Assembly (NCBI GenBank): GCA_937996235.1 | Contig: CALKVK010000027.1 | Span: 1-64,000, forward strand | From: an uncultured bacterium | GTDB lineage: Bacteria > Planctomycetota > JAJSAM01 > JAJVHW01 | DNA length: 64,000 bases | Reading direction: 5' to 3' | Shown here: positions 16,203-27,775 of the stretch, in pieces | Layout of the letters: each line of letters begins with the position of its first letter | Position numbering within the stretch: position 1 is the first letter of the stretch | Made by a program: the position numbers and the translations under genes | The notes under the pieces: model-generated | Database searches by the model: none | What the model saw: the letters and a program-made list of their open reading frames with translations, nothing else | Told to the model about the DNA's origin: nothing

Positions 16203-19200
16203 CTACGGCTCGAGCAGGATGACGCGTCCGGCGCGCGTCACGAGGAACAGGCGGCGGTCCGCGGCGAGGGCGCGCGCGCCGACGGCGTCCTTCGCGTCGA
16301 AGCGCCACTCGAGCGCGCCGTCCGCGCCGATGCGGCGCACGAGACCCGTGCGCCCGACGGCCACCAGCCCGTCCGCGAACGGCACGAGTCCGTCGTCGAA
16401 CGGCGCCTCCGGCGCCGACGCGACGCGCTCCACGCCGTCGGCGCCGACGAGCCGCACCGCGCCGTGGGGCGTGCCGGCGGCCGCGCCGCCGGCGAACGGT
16501 GCCGGCCGCCCGGTGAGTCGCTCGCCGAACTCGTGCGACCAGCTCACCGCGCCCGTGCGCAGGTCGATCGCGGACACCGATCCGGCCTCCGAGCTGACGA
16601 GTGCCACGTCGCCCGACACCGCCGGCGCCGACCAGCGCGGCTGGCCGGGGATCTTCGCGCGCAGACGCTCCGCGCCGTCCTGCGGCGCGAGCACGACCAG
16701 CTCGCCCTCGAGCGTCACGAGCACGATGCCCGCGGAGCACTGCGCCGGCTCGACGAGCACGGTGCCGACCGGGCGCAGCCACACCGTGCGGCCGCCGTCG
16801 TCGACGAGTCGCACGTCCCCGTGGTCGTCGGCGACGACGACGCCGGCGTCGAGCGCGAGCAGCGGCGCGCGCGCCGCGCCCGCGAGCTCGTAGCGGCGCA
16901 CCTCGTGCAGGTCGTCGCACGCGAAGACGAACGCGACACCGTCCACGCCGGCGACGTGCAGGCGGTCGCCGTGGATCGCGGGCGCCGCGGTGAACCCGCC
17001 GAGCAGTCCCGTGTCGTGGCGCGCGAGCTCGCGGCCGTCGGAGCACGCGAGCGCGCGCACGACGCCCTCGCGGTCCGCCACGAACACGCGGTCCTGCCAG
17101 AGCGCGGGGCGCGCCTCGGTGGCGGCTCCCGGAGCCGACACCCAGACCGCGCGCTTGATCAGCTCGACCTCGACCTCCGCGGTCGCGTCGTCGAAGGCGC
17201 CCGCGCGCGCGATCGTCAGCTCCTCGAAGCCCGGCAGGCGGACCGCGAGCTGCGTGGGGCCGAGCACCGGGTACTCGATCACCGTCGGCGTCGTCCCGAG
17301 CGCGGTCTCGCCCTGGGCGCCGAGCTGCACGACCTCCGCGCCGCCGGGGTGCGTGACGAGGCGGAGCGGGAGCGCGAAGCGCCGCGAGAACCCGATCGCC
17401 GGGTTGTGGCGCACGAGCTCGCAGCGCAGGTGGAACGCGGCGCCGACGTCGCCGCGCTCGAGCGCCTCGTTCGCCGCGCGCTCGTCCGCGAGCACGGCCT
17501 CGAGCGACTCGATCTGCTCCTTGTGCAGGTCCTCGAGCGGCAGCGTGTGCATGATGCCCTCGACGATCCCGCGGTACTCCTCGCCGCGATCCGTCGCGCG
17601 CACCTCGGCGCAGAACGCCACGTACTCGCGGTAGGCGGCGAGCGCCAGCTCGACCTTGCCGTCCCGGAGCAGGTCGGCACCCGCCTGCTTCGCCGCCCGG
17701 AAGTCCTCGCGCAGCCGCGTGCGGTGCACGTACGCGAGCGCGCGCGCCGACGCGCCCCGCACGACGTCCGTGTTCTCGGCGAGCAGGCTCGCGGCGGTCG
17801 CGATCCGCGTTCGCACGGCGGCGTCGGCCGGCTTCGCGCGCTCCACGACGTGGCCCACGGTCTCGACGAGCGCCTTCCAGTCGGTGCCGTCCACCTCCGC
17901 GACCAGCTCGTCCGCGCGGGCCACGAGCGACTCGAGCTCGGCGCGACCCGCCTCGTCGACGGAGAACTCGGCCTGCCGCAACGCCCCGGACGTCTGGTAC
18001 GCGTCGCGGACCTCCGTCGAGAGTCGCGCGAGGTGGGCGGCGCGCTCCTCGATCACCGAGAGCGTGCTCTGCGCTTCGCGGGCGAGTTCCGCGCGCAGCT
18101 CCGCGACGGCCCCGGCGTCCGCCTCCGCGAGCCGCCGCGCGTCGGGCGACTCGAGCTCCGCGAGAGCGAGCTCGATGCTCGCGAGCGCGTCGGCGAGGCG
18201 CTTCTCCTCGGCGGCCGTGGCCGAGCCCGCGGACAGCGCGTCGAGCCGCGCGGCGATCTCCGCCTTCACGGTCGCGGAGAGGTCGGGACCGCGCGAGCGG
18301 TCCATGCTCGCGCGCAGCACGCCGATGTTGACCTGCTGCTCCTCGTCCACGTCCTCGGCGCTCAGCGCGTCGAGGATCGCGCGCGCCTCGTCGTAGCGGC
18401 CGTCGGACACCAGCGCGCCCGCTTCGGCCACGCGCTCCTCGACGCTCGCCCCGCGCAGGAGCGGCACGCCGAGGGCGGCCAGGACGAGTGCGCAGCCCGC
18501 GATCGCCGCGATGCGCACGAACCGCCGCCGACGCGCGGCCTCGGCCGCGGTGATCTCGTCGATGCGCCGCTGCCACGTCTCGCGCTCCGGCGCGGTCGCG
18601 ACCAGCGCGCGGTAGACCTCGAGGCGCGTGGCGACGGGCGCCCGCTCGGCCTCGACCATCTCGGCCGTCTCCTCGAGCAGTTCGACGGCCTCCTGCGTGC
18701 GGCCGAGCGCCGTGAGCGCGGCGGCGGCGCCGCGGCGCAGCGCCACGTCGGCCGGCGCCGCCTCCAGGCACTCGCACGCGATCTCGAGGGCGGGCTGCGG
18801 GAGCGCGTCCGCGAGACACTGCACGACGGCCTCGCGCGCGGCCGCGAGGGCCTCCTCGAGCTTGCCCGACGCGAGGAGCAGGCGCGAGTGCACGGAGTGT
18901 GCGGAGGGGCTCGACTTGTCGAGCTTCAGGGCCGAGCGCGCAGCGTCGAGACCGCCGGCACCGTCGCCGCGCGCGTGCAGGATTCCGGCGAGCTCCGCGA
19001 GCGCGTGCGCGGCTCCGCGTCGGTCCCCCGCGCGCTCGAGCGCCTCCGCCAGCTTGCGCCGCGGCTCGTCGTCGTCGGGCAGGAGTCCGACCACGCGCGC
19101 GAGGAGCCGCGCGGCGCGCTCCGGCTCCTTCACGGCGGCGGACGCCGCGAGGATCTCGGCCGCCTCGGCGCGGCGCAGCGCGCCGCGTTCGTGCAGACCC

Positions 19201-19868
19201 GCGAGGATCTTGCGCGTGTCGAAGTCGCCGAAGTGGTGCGCGGCGCAGATGTCCGCGACGCTGCGCGTCCCGTCCGCGAGCGCGTGGACGGCGCAGACGT
19301 CGGCGGAGTCCTGCCCCGCGACCGGTGCGTGCTCGGGGCCGGTGCCGACGAAGACCTCGTCCGGGGGCGCGAGGCGGTCGAGCGCCGGCGTCTCGTCCAT
19401 GCGCCGCGCCGCCTCCATGGCGATGCCGTTGACGTCGAGCCAGATCTCGGCGAACGGGCCGGCGAAGTCGTGCGCCTCGGCGAGGAACTCGAAGCGCCCC
19501 TGCCGCCACATGAACAGCTCGAACACGTCCTCCTGCGCGACGTACCGCCGCGATGCGCGCAGGTCGGCCTCGGAGACGGCGCCCTCTTCGAGCAGCACGT
19601 CGTCGAGCAGCGCACCGCGGCGCCGCCGCGCGATGCGACGCGCCTCCTCGAGCGCGTTCTGGCCGAGCTTGCCGGTCCCGGCGAGGTGGCGGGCGATGCG
19701 CTCGCCGTGCGAAGGGCGGACCGTCAGCAGCACGAGCCCGCGCTCGGCACAGCCGATGCGCCGCTCCTCGTGGCCGCGGACCACGAGAGTGCCGTACTGC
19801 CGGGTCATGGCGAGCGTCTGGAGGACGTCGCCGAGCTGCAGTTCGCTGAGGTCGCCCTCGAACGCCAT
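16203..19868 (-). CDS. DUF4388 (PATAN) protein with TPR, membrane segment and PQQ-like propeller
   Basis: The 1221-residue protein starts with a DUF4388/PATAN domain (MAFEGDLSELQLGDVLQTLA, through about 110), a module common in two-component and gliding systems. TPR-like helices follow (about 240-430), then one membrane segment near 450, a long helical region, a PEGA-like stretch (LPLRLVTHPGGAEV), and a C-terminal set of WD/PQQ-type blades (about 880-1221). The N-terminal half is predicted cytosolic and the propeller external. The ATG at 19868 has GGAG five bases upstream; an earlier in-frame start exists. It probably links internal signalling to a wall-side propeller, but this is inference. 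Confidence 0.8.
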   Translation of the reverse strand: MAFEGDLSELQLGDVLQTLAMTRQYGTLVVRGHEERRIGCAERGLVLLTVRPSHGERIARHLAGTGKLGQNALEEARRIARRRRGALLDDVLLEEGAVSEADLRASRRYVAQEDVFELFMWRQGRFEFLAEAHDFAGPFAEIWLDVNGIAMEAARRMDETPALDRLAPPDEVFVGTGPEHAPVAGQDSADVCAVHALADGTRSVADICAAHHFGDFDTRKILAGLHERGALRRAEAAEILAASAAVKEPERAARLLARVVGLLPDDDEPRRKLAEALERAGDRRGAAHALAELAGILHARGDGAGGLDAARSALKLDKSSPSAHSVHSRLLLASGKLEEALAAAREAVVQCLADALPQPALEIACECLEAAPADVALRRGAAAALTALGRTQEAVELLEETAEMVEAERAPVATRLEVYRALVATAPERETWQRRIDEITAAEAARRRRFVRIAAIAGCALVLAALGVPLLRGASVEERVAEAGALVSDGRYDEARAILDALSAEDVDEEQQVNIGVLRASMDRSRGPDLSATVKAEIAARLDALSAGSATAAEEKRLADALASIELALAELESPDARRLAEADAGAVAELRAELAREAQSTLSVIEERAAHLARLSTEVRDAYQTSGALRQAEFSVDEAGRAELESLVARADELVAEVDGTDWKALVETVGHVVERAKPADAAVRTRIATAASLLAENTDVVRGASARALAYVHRTRLREDFRAAKQAGADLLRDGKVELALAAYREYVAFCAEVRATDRGEEYRGIVEGIMHTLPLEDLHKEQIESLEAVLADERAANEALERGDVGAAFHLRCELVRHNPAIGFSRRFALPLRLVTHPGGAEVVQLGAQGETALGTTPTVIEYPVLGPTQLAVRLPGFEELTIARAGAFDDATAEVEVELIKRAVWVSAPGAATEARPALWQDRVFVADREGVVRALACSDGRELARHDTGLLGGFTAAPAIHGDRLHVAGVDGVAFVFACDDLHEVRRYELAGAARAPLLALDAGVVVADDHGDVRLVDDGGRTVWLRPVGTVLVEPAQCSAGIVLVTLEGELVVLAPQDGAERLRAKIPGQPRWSAPAVSGDVALVSSEAGSVSAIDLRTGAVSWSHEFGERLTGRPAPFAGGAAAGTPHGAVRLVGADGVERVASAPEAPFDDGLVPFADGLVAVGRTGLVRRIGADGALEWRFDAKDAVGARALAADRRLFLVTRAGRVILLEP

Positions 19869-19970
19869 GGGGTCTCCGCCGACCGAGTCGTACGCAGCCT
19901 CATCGGCACCCCGGGCGATCATCCTGAGAGGCGCAGTGAGAACGCCTCTCAGGAGCGGAGCGCGCGACGC

Positions 19971-21068
19971 TCAGTCCGGGAGCGGCAGGCTGCGCTCGTA
20001 CGGCGCGCGGTGGACGCCGCGCTCGGTCACGATCGCGCTCACGAGGTGGGCCGGCGTCACGTCGAACGCGGGATTCCAGACCGGGAAGCCGTCGGGGGCC
20101 GTGCGCTCGCCCCGGAACCCGCGCACCTCGTCCGCCGGGCGCTCCTCGATCGGGATGAGGGAGCCGTCGGAGAGGGTCGCATCGAGGGTGCTGACCGGGG
20201 CGACCACGTAGAACGGGACGCCCGCCGCGCGCGCGAGCTCGGCGAGCGCGTACGTGCCGATCTTGTTGGCCGCGTCGCCGTTCCGCGCGATGCGGTCCGC
20301 TCCGACGAACACGCCCTCGACGGCGCCGCTGCGCAGGAGCGCGCCCGCGGCCGCGTCGGGCAGGAGGCGTCCGCGCAGTCCGCGCTCCTCCATCTCGTAG
20401 GCCGTCAGGCGCGCGCCCTGCAGGAGCGGCCGCACCTCGCCGGCGTACACCGTCAGGTCGAGACCCGCGTGGCGTCCGGTCACGAACACGCCGAACGCGG
20501 TGCCGATCCCGGCGGTCGCGAGGCGCCCCGTGTTGCAGTGCGTGAGGTAGGTGCCGCCGTCGCGCAGGAGCGCCAGCCCGTGACGCCCCATCGCGGCGCA
20601 CGCGGCCTCGTCCTCGGCGTGGATCGCGCGGGCCTCCGCGAGGAGCGCGGCGCACGCGGCGCGTGGCGCCTCGTGCGGCGCTGCGGCGCGCAGACAGCGG
20701 GCGACGGCCCAGCTCAGGTTGACGGCGGTGGGGCGCGCCGAGACGAGGCGCTCCGCGACGTGCGCGAGGTGCGCGCGGAACGCGCCCGCGTCGCGCTCGG
20801 CGGCGTGCTGCGCGCCCGCGACGAGCCCGTACGCCGCGGCGACGCCGATCGCCGGCGCGCCGCGGACCGAGAGGCGGCGGAGCGCGTCGCGAACGGGCTC
20901 GACGTCGGCGAGCGCGAGCACCACGCTCTCGTGGGGCAGCCGGGTCTGGTCGAGCAGCTCGACGCGGCCGGGCGCGCCCGGGGTGTCGCCGTCGCGCCAC
21001 GCGACCGTGGGGACACGGCCGGGCGGGGTCGCGGGCGGTGCGCCGGGGGGCGCGGCGGGGCCGCTCAC
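19971..21068 (-). CDS. mtnA: S-methyl-5-thioribose-1-phosphate isomerase
   Basis: MtnA converts 5-methylthioribose-1-phosphate to the ribulose form in methionine salvage. The 365-residue product carries RGAPAIGVAAAYG, the catalytic cysteine in THCNTG and the catalytic aspartate in GADRIARNGD followed by ANKIGTYALA. These distinguish it from eIF2B subunits. The GTG start shares bases with the purE stop (GTGA), though a shorter N-terminus is possible because the first 20 residues are proline-rich. No other methionine-salvage gene is nearby; it is the last gene of the purC-purE transcript. Confidence 0.93.
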   Translation of the reverse strand: MSGPAAPPGAPPATPPGRVPTVAWRDGDTPGAPGRVELLDQTRLPHESVVLALADVEPVRDALRRLSVRGAPAIGVAAAYGLVAGAQHAAERDAGAFRAHLAHVAERLVSARPTAVNLSWAVARCLRAAAPHEAPRAACAALLAEARAIHAEDEAACAAMGRHGLALLRDGGTYLTHCNTGRLATAGIGTAFGVFVTGRHAGLDLTVYAGEVRPLLQGARLTAYEMEERGLRGRLLPDAAAGALLRSGAVEGVFVGADRIARNGDAANKIGTYALAELARAAGVPFYVVAPVSTLDATLSDGSLIPIEERPADEVRGFRGERTAPDGFPVWNPAFDVTPAHLVSAIVTERGVHRAPYERSLPLPD

Positions 21069-21601
21069 GCCTCGGGGGGCAGCCCGAGCTCGGCGCGCAT
21101 CTTCGCGCTCTTCTGGACGACCTTGCCGGTCATCGCCGCGCGGAACTCGCGCAGGCGAGCACGCAGCGCGGCGTCGCCCACCGCCACGATCTGCGCGGCC
21201 AGGATGCCCGCGTTCGTCGCGCCGTAGTCGCCGACGGCCACGGTCGCGACCGGCAGCCCCGGCGGCATCTGCACCGTCGAGTGCAGCGCGTCCACGCCCT
21301 GCAGCGGCGCCACGGCCAGCGGCACGCCGATGACCGGCAGCGACGTCTTCGCCGCGACGGCGCCCGCGAGGTGCGCGGCGCCGCCGGCCGCGGCGATGAA
21401 CACCTGCACCCCGGCGCGCTCGCCGCGCGCGACGTAGTCCGCGACGCGCTCCGGCGTGCGGTGGGCCGAGGCGACGACGATGTCGTAGGGCACGCCCAGC
21501 TCCTCGAGCGACGCCAGGCACTTGCGCATCACGGGGAGGTCGCTGTCGCTGCCGAGCAGCACGGCGACCTTCGCCGTCGTCACGTCCCCGTTCGCGGTCA
21601 C
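21065..21601 (-). CDS. purE: N5-carboxyaminoimidazole ribonucleotide mutase (class I PurE)
   Basis: PurE produces CAIR in purine synthesis. The 178-residue protein has the class I motifs GSDSDLPVM, SAHRTPERV, AAGGAAHLAG and the VGDYGATNAGILA segment. It starts at a GTG overlapping the purC stop codon (GTGA) and ends overlapping mtnA, so all three are probably translated in tandem. purK is not nearby. Confidence 0.93.
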   Translation of the reverse strand: MTANGDVTTAKVAVLLGSDSDLPVMRKCLASLEELGVPYDIVVASAHRTPERVADYVARGERAGVQVFIAAAGGAAHLAGAVAAKTSLPVIGVPLAVAPLQGVDALHSTVQMPPGLPVATVAVGDYGATNAGILAAQIVAVGDAALRARLREFRAAMTGKVVQKSAKMRAELGLPPEA

Positions 21602-22497
21602 GGCAGCTCCTTCCCCGTCAGCCGGCGGTGGATCTCGAGGTAGCGCGCGCGCGTCGCGGCGATCGCCTCGGGCGGCATCGGCGGGGCCGGGGGGCGCTTG
21701 TCCCAGTCCAGCCCGTGGAGCCAGTCGCGCACCGGCTGCTTGTCGAACGACGGCTGCGCGCGCCCCGGCTGCCAGGCGCCCGCCTCCCAGTACCGCGAAG
21801 AGTCCGGCGTCAGCGCCTCGTCGATGAGCGTGAGCTCGCCGGCGTGCATGCCGAACTCGAACTTCGTGTCGGCGAGGATCACGCCGCGGGCGCGCGCGTA
21901 GTCGACGCCGCGCCCGTACAGCGTCAGCGTGAGGTCGCGCAGACGCGCGCCCAGCTCGTTGCCGACGATCGAGCACATCCGTGCGAAGTCGATGTTCTCG
22001 TCGTGGTCGCCCACCTCGGCCTTCGTCGCCGGCGTGAAGATCGGCTCGGGCAGCCGCGACGACTCGACGAGCCCGGGCGGCAGCGCGATGCCGCAGACGG
22101 TCCCCGCCGCGCGGTACTCCTTGAGTCCGCTGCCCGCCAGGTAGCCGCGCGCGACGCACTCGACGGGCAGCGGGTCGCACTTCTTCACGAGCATCGTGCG
22201 CCCGCGCAGCGCGGCGGCGTGGCGCCGCACCGCGTCCGGCATGTCGTCGACGTCGGCCGTGATGAGGTGGTGGGGGACCACGTCCGCGAGCCGGTCGAAC
22301 CAGAACACCGAGAGCGCCGTCAGCACGCGTCCCTTGTCGGGCACGCCGTTCGGGAGCACCACGTCGAACGCCGAGATGCGGTCGGTCGTGACGATCAGGA
22401 GTGCGTCGCCGAGGTCGTACACGTCGCGCACCTTGCCGCGGGCGCGGAGCGTGAGGCCGTCGAGGTCGGTGCGGAGCAGCGTTCCGCCGTTGGTCAT
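21598..22497 (-). CDS. purC: SAICAR synthase (phosphoribosylaminoimidazole-succinocarboxamide synthase)
   Basis: PurC condenses CAIR with aspartate using ATP. The 299-residue product resembles the longer bacterial/yeast-type enzyme: GKVRDVYDLGD near the start, SAFDVVLPNGVPDKG, VECVARGYLAGSGLKEY, and ILADTKFEFG with the DEALTPDSSRYW signature. It heads the purC-purE-mtnA operon and is divergent from aroA, with 95 bp between the start codons for control sequences. Confidence 0.95.
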   Translation of the reverse strand: MTNGGTLLRTDLDGLTLRARGKVRDVYDLGDALLIVTTDRISAFDVVLPNGVPDKGRVLTALSVFWFDRLADVVPHHLITADVDDMPDAVRRHAAALRGRTMLVKKCDPLPVECVARGYLAGSGLKEYRAAGTVCGIALPPGLVESSRLPEPIFTPATKAEVGDHDENIDFARMCSIVGNELGARLRDLTLTLYGRGVDYARARGVILADTKFEFGMHAGELTLIDEALTPDSSRYWEAGAWQPGRAQPSFDKQPVRDWLHGLDWDKRPPAPPMPPEAIAATRARYLEIHRRLTGKELP

Positions 22498-22592
22498 GCG
22501 CGAGTCTCCTGCGGTGGGCGCCCAGGGTAGGGAGGCGCGCCGACGCTCTCAATCGTTCCCGGAGCGCGGCGCCCCTCCGGGAGAATGCCGCG

Positions 22593-23906
22593 GTGAGCAG
22601 CACACCCGGCCGCATCCGCGACGTCCCGGCGGGGCGCACCGTGCGCGGCGTGGCGGCCGCTCCGCCGAGCAAGAGCCACGCGATCCGCCTGCTGCTCGCC
22701 GCCGCGCTCGCCGACGGCATCTCGGCGGTCGCAGCGCTCCCGGACGCCGGCGACGTGAGCGCCGTGCGACGCGCCCTCGAGGCACTCGGCATCCGGACGG
22801 AGGCGCACGCGGACGCGCTGCGCGTCCACGGCTGCGCCGGCCGTCTGCCCGCCGTCGGCGACGCACCCGTGCACGTGGACCTGGGCGGCTCGGGGACGGG
22901 GCTGCGCCTGCTCGCCGCCGCGTGCTGCCTGGGGCGCGGGCCCTACGTGCTCGACGGCGACGCGTCGCTCCGCGCGCGGCCGGAGGGCGGCGTCGTCGAC
23001 GTCGTGGCGCGGCTCGGCTGCCGCGCCGAGGCCGGCTCCGGGCGTCCGCCGCTGCGCATCTCCGGGGGACCGCTGGGGCGGCTCGCAGGCGAGCTCGCGT
23101 GCCCCGCTGTCGGCACGTCGAGCCAGCCGCTCTCGGGCCTCCTGCTGACCGCTGCCGCCGCCGGGGGCGACGTGACCGTGCGGGTTCCCGCGCGCGGTGC
23201 GTCGCTCGGCTACGTCGACCTGACGCTCGGCGTGCTCGCGCGCTTCGGCGCCGCCGTGGACGTGACCGCCGACGCCGTGCGCGGCGACCGCGTGGTGCGG
23301 ATCCGCGGCGACGGGCTCCGCGCGTGCGACGAGCGCGTCGAGGGCGACTGGTCGTCGGGCGCGTATCTGCTCGCTGCGGGCGCGGTGGCGGGCGGACCCG
23401 TCCGCGTGTGCGGGCTCCACGTGGGAGCGCGTCAGCCGGACGTCCGCGTGCTGCAGGTGCTGCGGGCGTTCGGTGCACGCTGCGAGGTCGAAGGGGACGC
23501 GGTCGTCTGCCGCGCGGGCGACGCGCTCACCGGGATCACCGTGGATCTCGGCGACGCCCCCGATCTCGCGCCGCTCGTCGGCGCGCTCGGCTGCGTGGCC
23601 ACGGGCACGACGCGTGTCACGGGGGCGCCGCACCTGCGCCACAAGGAGTCGGACCGCATCGCGAGCGTGGTCGCCGCGGCACGCGCGCTCGGCGCCGACG
23701 CCGAGGAGCGCGACGACGGGTTCGTCGTCCACGGCGGCGGGGCGCGCGGCGGACTCGTCGACCCGCGCGGCGACCACCGGATCGCGCTCGCGTTCGCGGT
23801 CGCGGGGCTCGCGCTTCCGGGTGTGCGCATCGCCGACCCGGAGTGCGTCGCGAAGAGCTTCCCCGGGTTCTGGGACGTGCTCGACACGCTCCTCGACCCG
23901 GCCTGA
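22593..23906 (+). CDS. aroA: 3-phosphoshikimate 1-carboxyvinyltransferase (EPSP synthase)
   Basis: AroA joins PEP to shikimate-3-phosphate in chorismate synthesis. The 437-residue protein shows PPSKSHAIR near 24-32, the phosphate-binding loop LGGSGTGLRLL (a variant of the usual GNSGTT), SSQPLSGLLL, ASLGYVDLTL, and the C-terminal LRHKESDRI and RGDHRIALAF motifs. The start is GTG with GGGAG about ten bases upstream. It is followed by a STAND-like gene and glyQ on the same strand. Confidence 0.94.
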   Translation: MSSTPGRIRDVPAGRTVRGVAAAPPSKSHAIRLLLAAALADGISAVAALPDAGDVSAVRRALEALGIRTEAHADALRVHGCAGRLPAVGDAPVHVDLGGSGTGLRLLAAACCLGRGPYVLDGDASLRARPEGGVVDVVARLGCRAEAGSGRPPLRISGGPLGRLAGELACPAVGTSSQPLSGLLLTAAAAGGDVTVRVPARGASLGYVDLTLGVLARFGAAVDVTADAVRGDRVVRIRGDGLRACDERVEGDWSSGAYLLAAGAVAGGPVRVCGLHVGARQPDVRVLQVLRAFGARCEVEGDAVVCRAGDALTGITVDLGDAPDLAPLVGALGCVATGTTRVTGAPHLRHKESDRIASVVAAARALGADAEERDDGFVVHGGGARGGLVDPRGDHRIALAFAVAGLALPGVRIADPECVAKSFPGFWDVLDTLLDPA

Positions 23907-23987
23907 GCGCCTCGCATGTTTCCTTGTCCGTCGCACGCGGTGCGAGCATCGTGCGGCGTTCGACAGCGCGAGGAGGCCGGAGACGAC

Positions 23988-25213
23988 ATGGCGATCGTGA
24001 GCAGAGGCGGCGGGCCGAGCGAGGCGGGCGGCGGTGCCACCCGCGACGGGGGCGGCGACGGCGTCGTGATGACGAACCTGCCGCCGCGCACCGGTCCCGT
24101 GTGCGGACGGCGCCCGGAGATGCAGGCGATCGCCGACGCGTACACCGCGCGGCAGCGCGCGCAGAGCCCGGGCTTCGTCGAGATCACCGGCGCCGCGGGG
24201 ACCGGGGCGTCGACCGTCGCGGTCGAGCTCGCGCGCCGCGTCGGCGTGCGCTTCCCGGGCGGCGCGTGGTACCTGCGCGCGGACCTCGGGCCCGACCTCG
24301 CGTGGGCCGACCTCGCCGCCGCGCGCGGCGAGACCGCGACGCGCAGTCTCGCGGAGAGCGCGGCGCGCGAGCGCGAGCGCGTCGCGGCGGGTCCGCGCGC
24401 GCTGCTCGTCGTGGACGGCGTCGCGTCGGCCGAGGCCTGGGAGGCGGTGAAGCCGCCGCAGGCGACCGTCGAGAACGGCATCGACGGGTTCGTCGTCGCG
24501 GACGCACGCACGGGGGCGTTCGAGCACGTCGTGGACGTGCCGGCGGTGCCGGAGCACGCCGCGCGCCGCATCGCGCACGCCGTGCTGCGGCTCAAGGAGG
24601 GCGACGCCGCGGAGGCGCCGGTCGTGCGCTCGTGCGACGGCCTCGCGATCACGGCCTCGCTCGCCGCGCGCGTCGCCGTGGCGCGCCACCCGGATCCGAC
24701 GGGCTGCAGCGTCCCCGACCTGCGCGCCGCGCTGATGCAGCTCCTGCCGCTGGTCTCGCGCGGGCCGGGCAACACGGCCGTCGAGCTGATGCTCCTCGCA
24801 GGCGTGGCGCACCCGACGCTCATCACCACCGACGCGCTGCACGGCGCGCTCGCGCAGCTCCGCGGCGCGCGCGGCATCGCGCTCGCCGACGAGGACGTGG
24901 GCCACGGCGTGCTGCACCTCGTGCGGCTGGGCCTGCTCACCCTCGACGAGGAGAGCCGCGTCTCGATCCACCCGCTCGTGCAGGAGGCGGTGCGTGGGAT
25001 CGTGCGCGGCGAGGAGGACCTGCGCGTCGCGCAGCGGGGTCTCGCGGCGGGACTCGTCGCGGCGGCCGAGCAGGCGCTCGGGGACGACGGCGTCGACGTG
25101 CGGCTGGTGGGGCTGCACCAGCTGCGCCACCTGCACGCGACCGCGGAGCCGGTCGTCCAGGAACAGCTCGCGCCGACGATCGCGAAGGTCGAGGCCGCGC
25201 TCGGAATCGCCTC

Positions 25214-25217
<4 letters not shown>
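23988..25217 (+). CDS. STAND/NB-ARC-like protein with a degenerate P-loop
   Basis: The 409-residue protein has a glycine-rich N-terminus (to about 28), then a fold like an NB-ARC/STAND NTPase: CGRRPEMQAI, FVEITGAAGTGASTVAVELAR at about 63-83 and a Walker-B-like RALLVVDGV near 137-145. In the P-loop (68-76) the catalytic lysine position is alanine (A74), so nucleotide hydrolysis is doubtful. A winged-helix-like section (HPTLITTDALHGALAQL...GLLTLDEESRVSIHPLVQEAVR) follows. No C-terminal sensor repeat and no effector domain are attached. The ATG has a good ribosome-binding site; the stop overlaps the glyQ start. Function unknown. Confidence 0.7.
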
Positions 25218-26097
<880 letters not shown>

Positions 26098-26101
<4 letters not shown>

Positions 26102-27774
26102 GACGTCACGCTCTGCGCCTCGCACTCGCGCTGGTGCTCGTCGTCGGTGCGGCCGTCGCGGCGCGCGCCGAGGACGGCTTCGACGCCGCGCTGACTGCCG
26201 CGATGCGGCGGCAGGACGAGCAGGTCCAGGCGGGTCGCTTCGACGACGCCGTGCGCGACGCGCGCGAGGCCACGCGCGAGAACACGCCTGCGGCGTGGTA
26301 CCTGCTCGGCCGCGCGCTCGGCAACAGCGCGCTCGCGCGGCGCGACGCCGGCGACGAGCGCGGTTTCCGCGACCTCCTCGACGAGTCGCGCTCCGCGTTC
26401 GGCACGGCGAAGGAGCTGGGCGGCCTGCGCTATGCGCCGGCCTTCCTGGGACTCGCGCGCTGCTCGCAGGCCGAGGAGGATCTCCCCTCCGCGACGCAGG
26501 AGCTGCGCAGCGCGCTGCGCATCGCGCCCACGTTCAAGCCGGCCGTGCTGGAGCTGGCGCGCGTCCTCTGGGGCCAGGGCCTCCACGCCGACGCCGAACT
26601 CGAGCTGCACCGCTTCCTCGAGGCGCAGCCCGACGACCTCGACGCGCGCATGCTGCTCGGCACGCTGAAGGGGCAACGGAAGCGCTGGGCCGACGCGGAG
26701 CGCGAGTTCCGTGTGGTCGTGCGCCGCGAGCCGACGAACGTCGCCGCGCGCAAGCTCCTCGGCACGAGCCTGATGTTCCAGGACCACCTCGAAGAGGCGG
26801 CCGAGCAGTGGGAGTACGTGCGCCACGCCGAGCCGGACGACGACGAGCCGTACATCGCGCTCTTCGAGATCTACCGCGGCCTGAAGCGTCCGGACGCGGT
26901 GCGCGCCGTGCTGGAGGCGCTGATCGTCGCGCTGCCCGACAGCGAGGCCGCGCACCGCGCGCGTGCGACGCTCGCGTCGCTCGACGCGGCCGCCGAGGCG
27001 GCGGAGGTGCCGGACTCCGAGGCGGACGCCGCGACGCTCGTCGAGCGCCTGAAGGCAGCGCAGGACGACACGCGGCGGGTCGCGCTGCTGCGCCAGATGC
27101 GGCGCCTCGCGTGGCCCGCGCTGCCGCCGGTCGTGTACGCGTTGCTCACGCCGACGAAGGCCACGGCGGAGGTGCGCGCCGCGGCCGTCGATCTGATCGG
27201 GTCACAGTCCGACGCGCGCATCGTGTCGATCCTCGAGATCCTGCTGTTCCACGAGGTCGAGCGCGATCCGGCGCCCGAGGTGCGCCGCGCCGCCGCCCGC
27301 GCGCTGGCGACGACTCCCACCGACGCGACCGTGCCGATGCTCTACCGCCTCCTCGACGACCCGGACGTGGAGCTGCGCGAGGCGGCCGTGCGCGGGCTCG
27401 CCGCCCGCACCGGGACCTGGTACCGGGCGTCCCTCGAGGAGCCGACCCCCGCCGACGCGTGGCCGGCGGAGCGGGAGCGCTACGCGGCGTGGTGGCGCGG
27501 CGCGTCGGGCTCGCTCGCGAAGCGCGCCGCGATGGAGGCGATGGTGCAGGCGTTCGCGCACCTGCGCCGCGGCCGGCCGCGTCTCGCGCAGTACGCGCTC
27601 GTCGGCCTCGAGGACGGCGCGCCGCGCACGTGGAACGCCGGCTTCGAGCTCTTCCGTGCGCTCACCGGCGAGTCGTTCGGCGCGACGGCCCCGGTGGACG
27701 ACGCCGCCGAGCGCACACGCGTGACCGCCGAGGCGCGCGCATGGGTCGCGACGCACCGCGACGAGGAGCGCTGA
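26098..27774 (+). CDS. Exported TPR and HEAT-repeat protein between glyQ and glyS
   Basis: The 558-residue product begins with a signal peptide (about 1-24, ending AARA), followed by TPR units (about 35-300) and HEAT repeats (about 320-440). Both repeat types build protein-binding surfaces; no catalytic motif is seen. The GTG start overlaps the glyQ stop and the stop codon is one base before the glyS GTG, so an exported scaffold protein is co-translated with the two subunits of a cytosolic enzyme. The arrangement may be only operon packing. Specific function unknown. Confidence 0.82.
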
Positions 27775-27775
27775 C

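Noticed and set aside
16116..21227. A frame of about 1700 codons opposite the DUF4388 gene and mtnA
   Set aside because: It crosses several well-supported minus-strand genes, has a composition typical of antisense frames and no recognisable domain.
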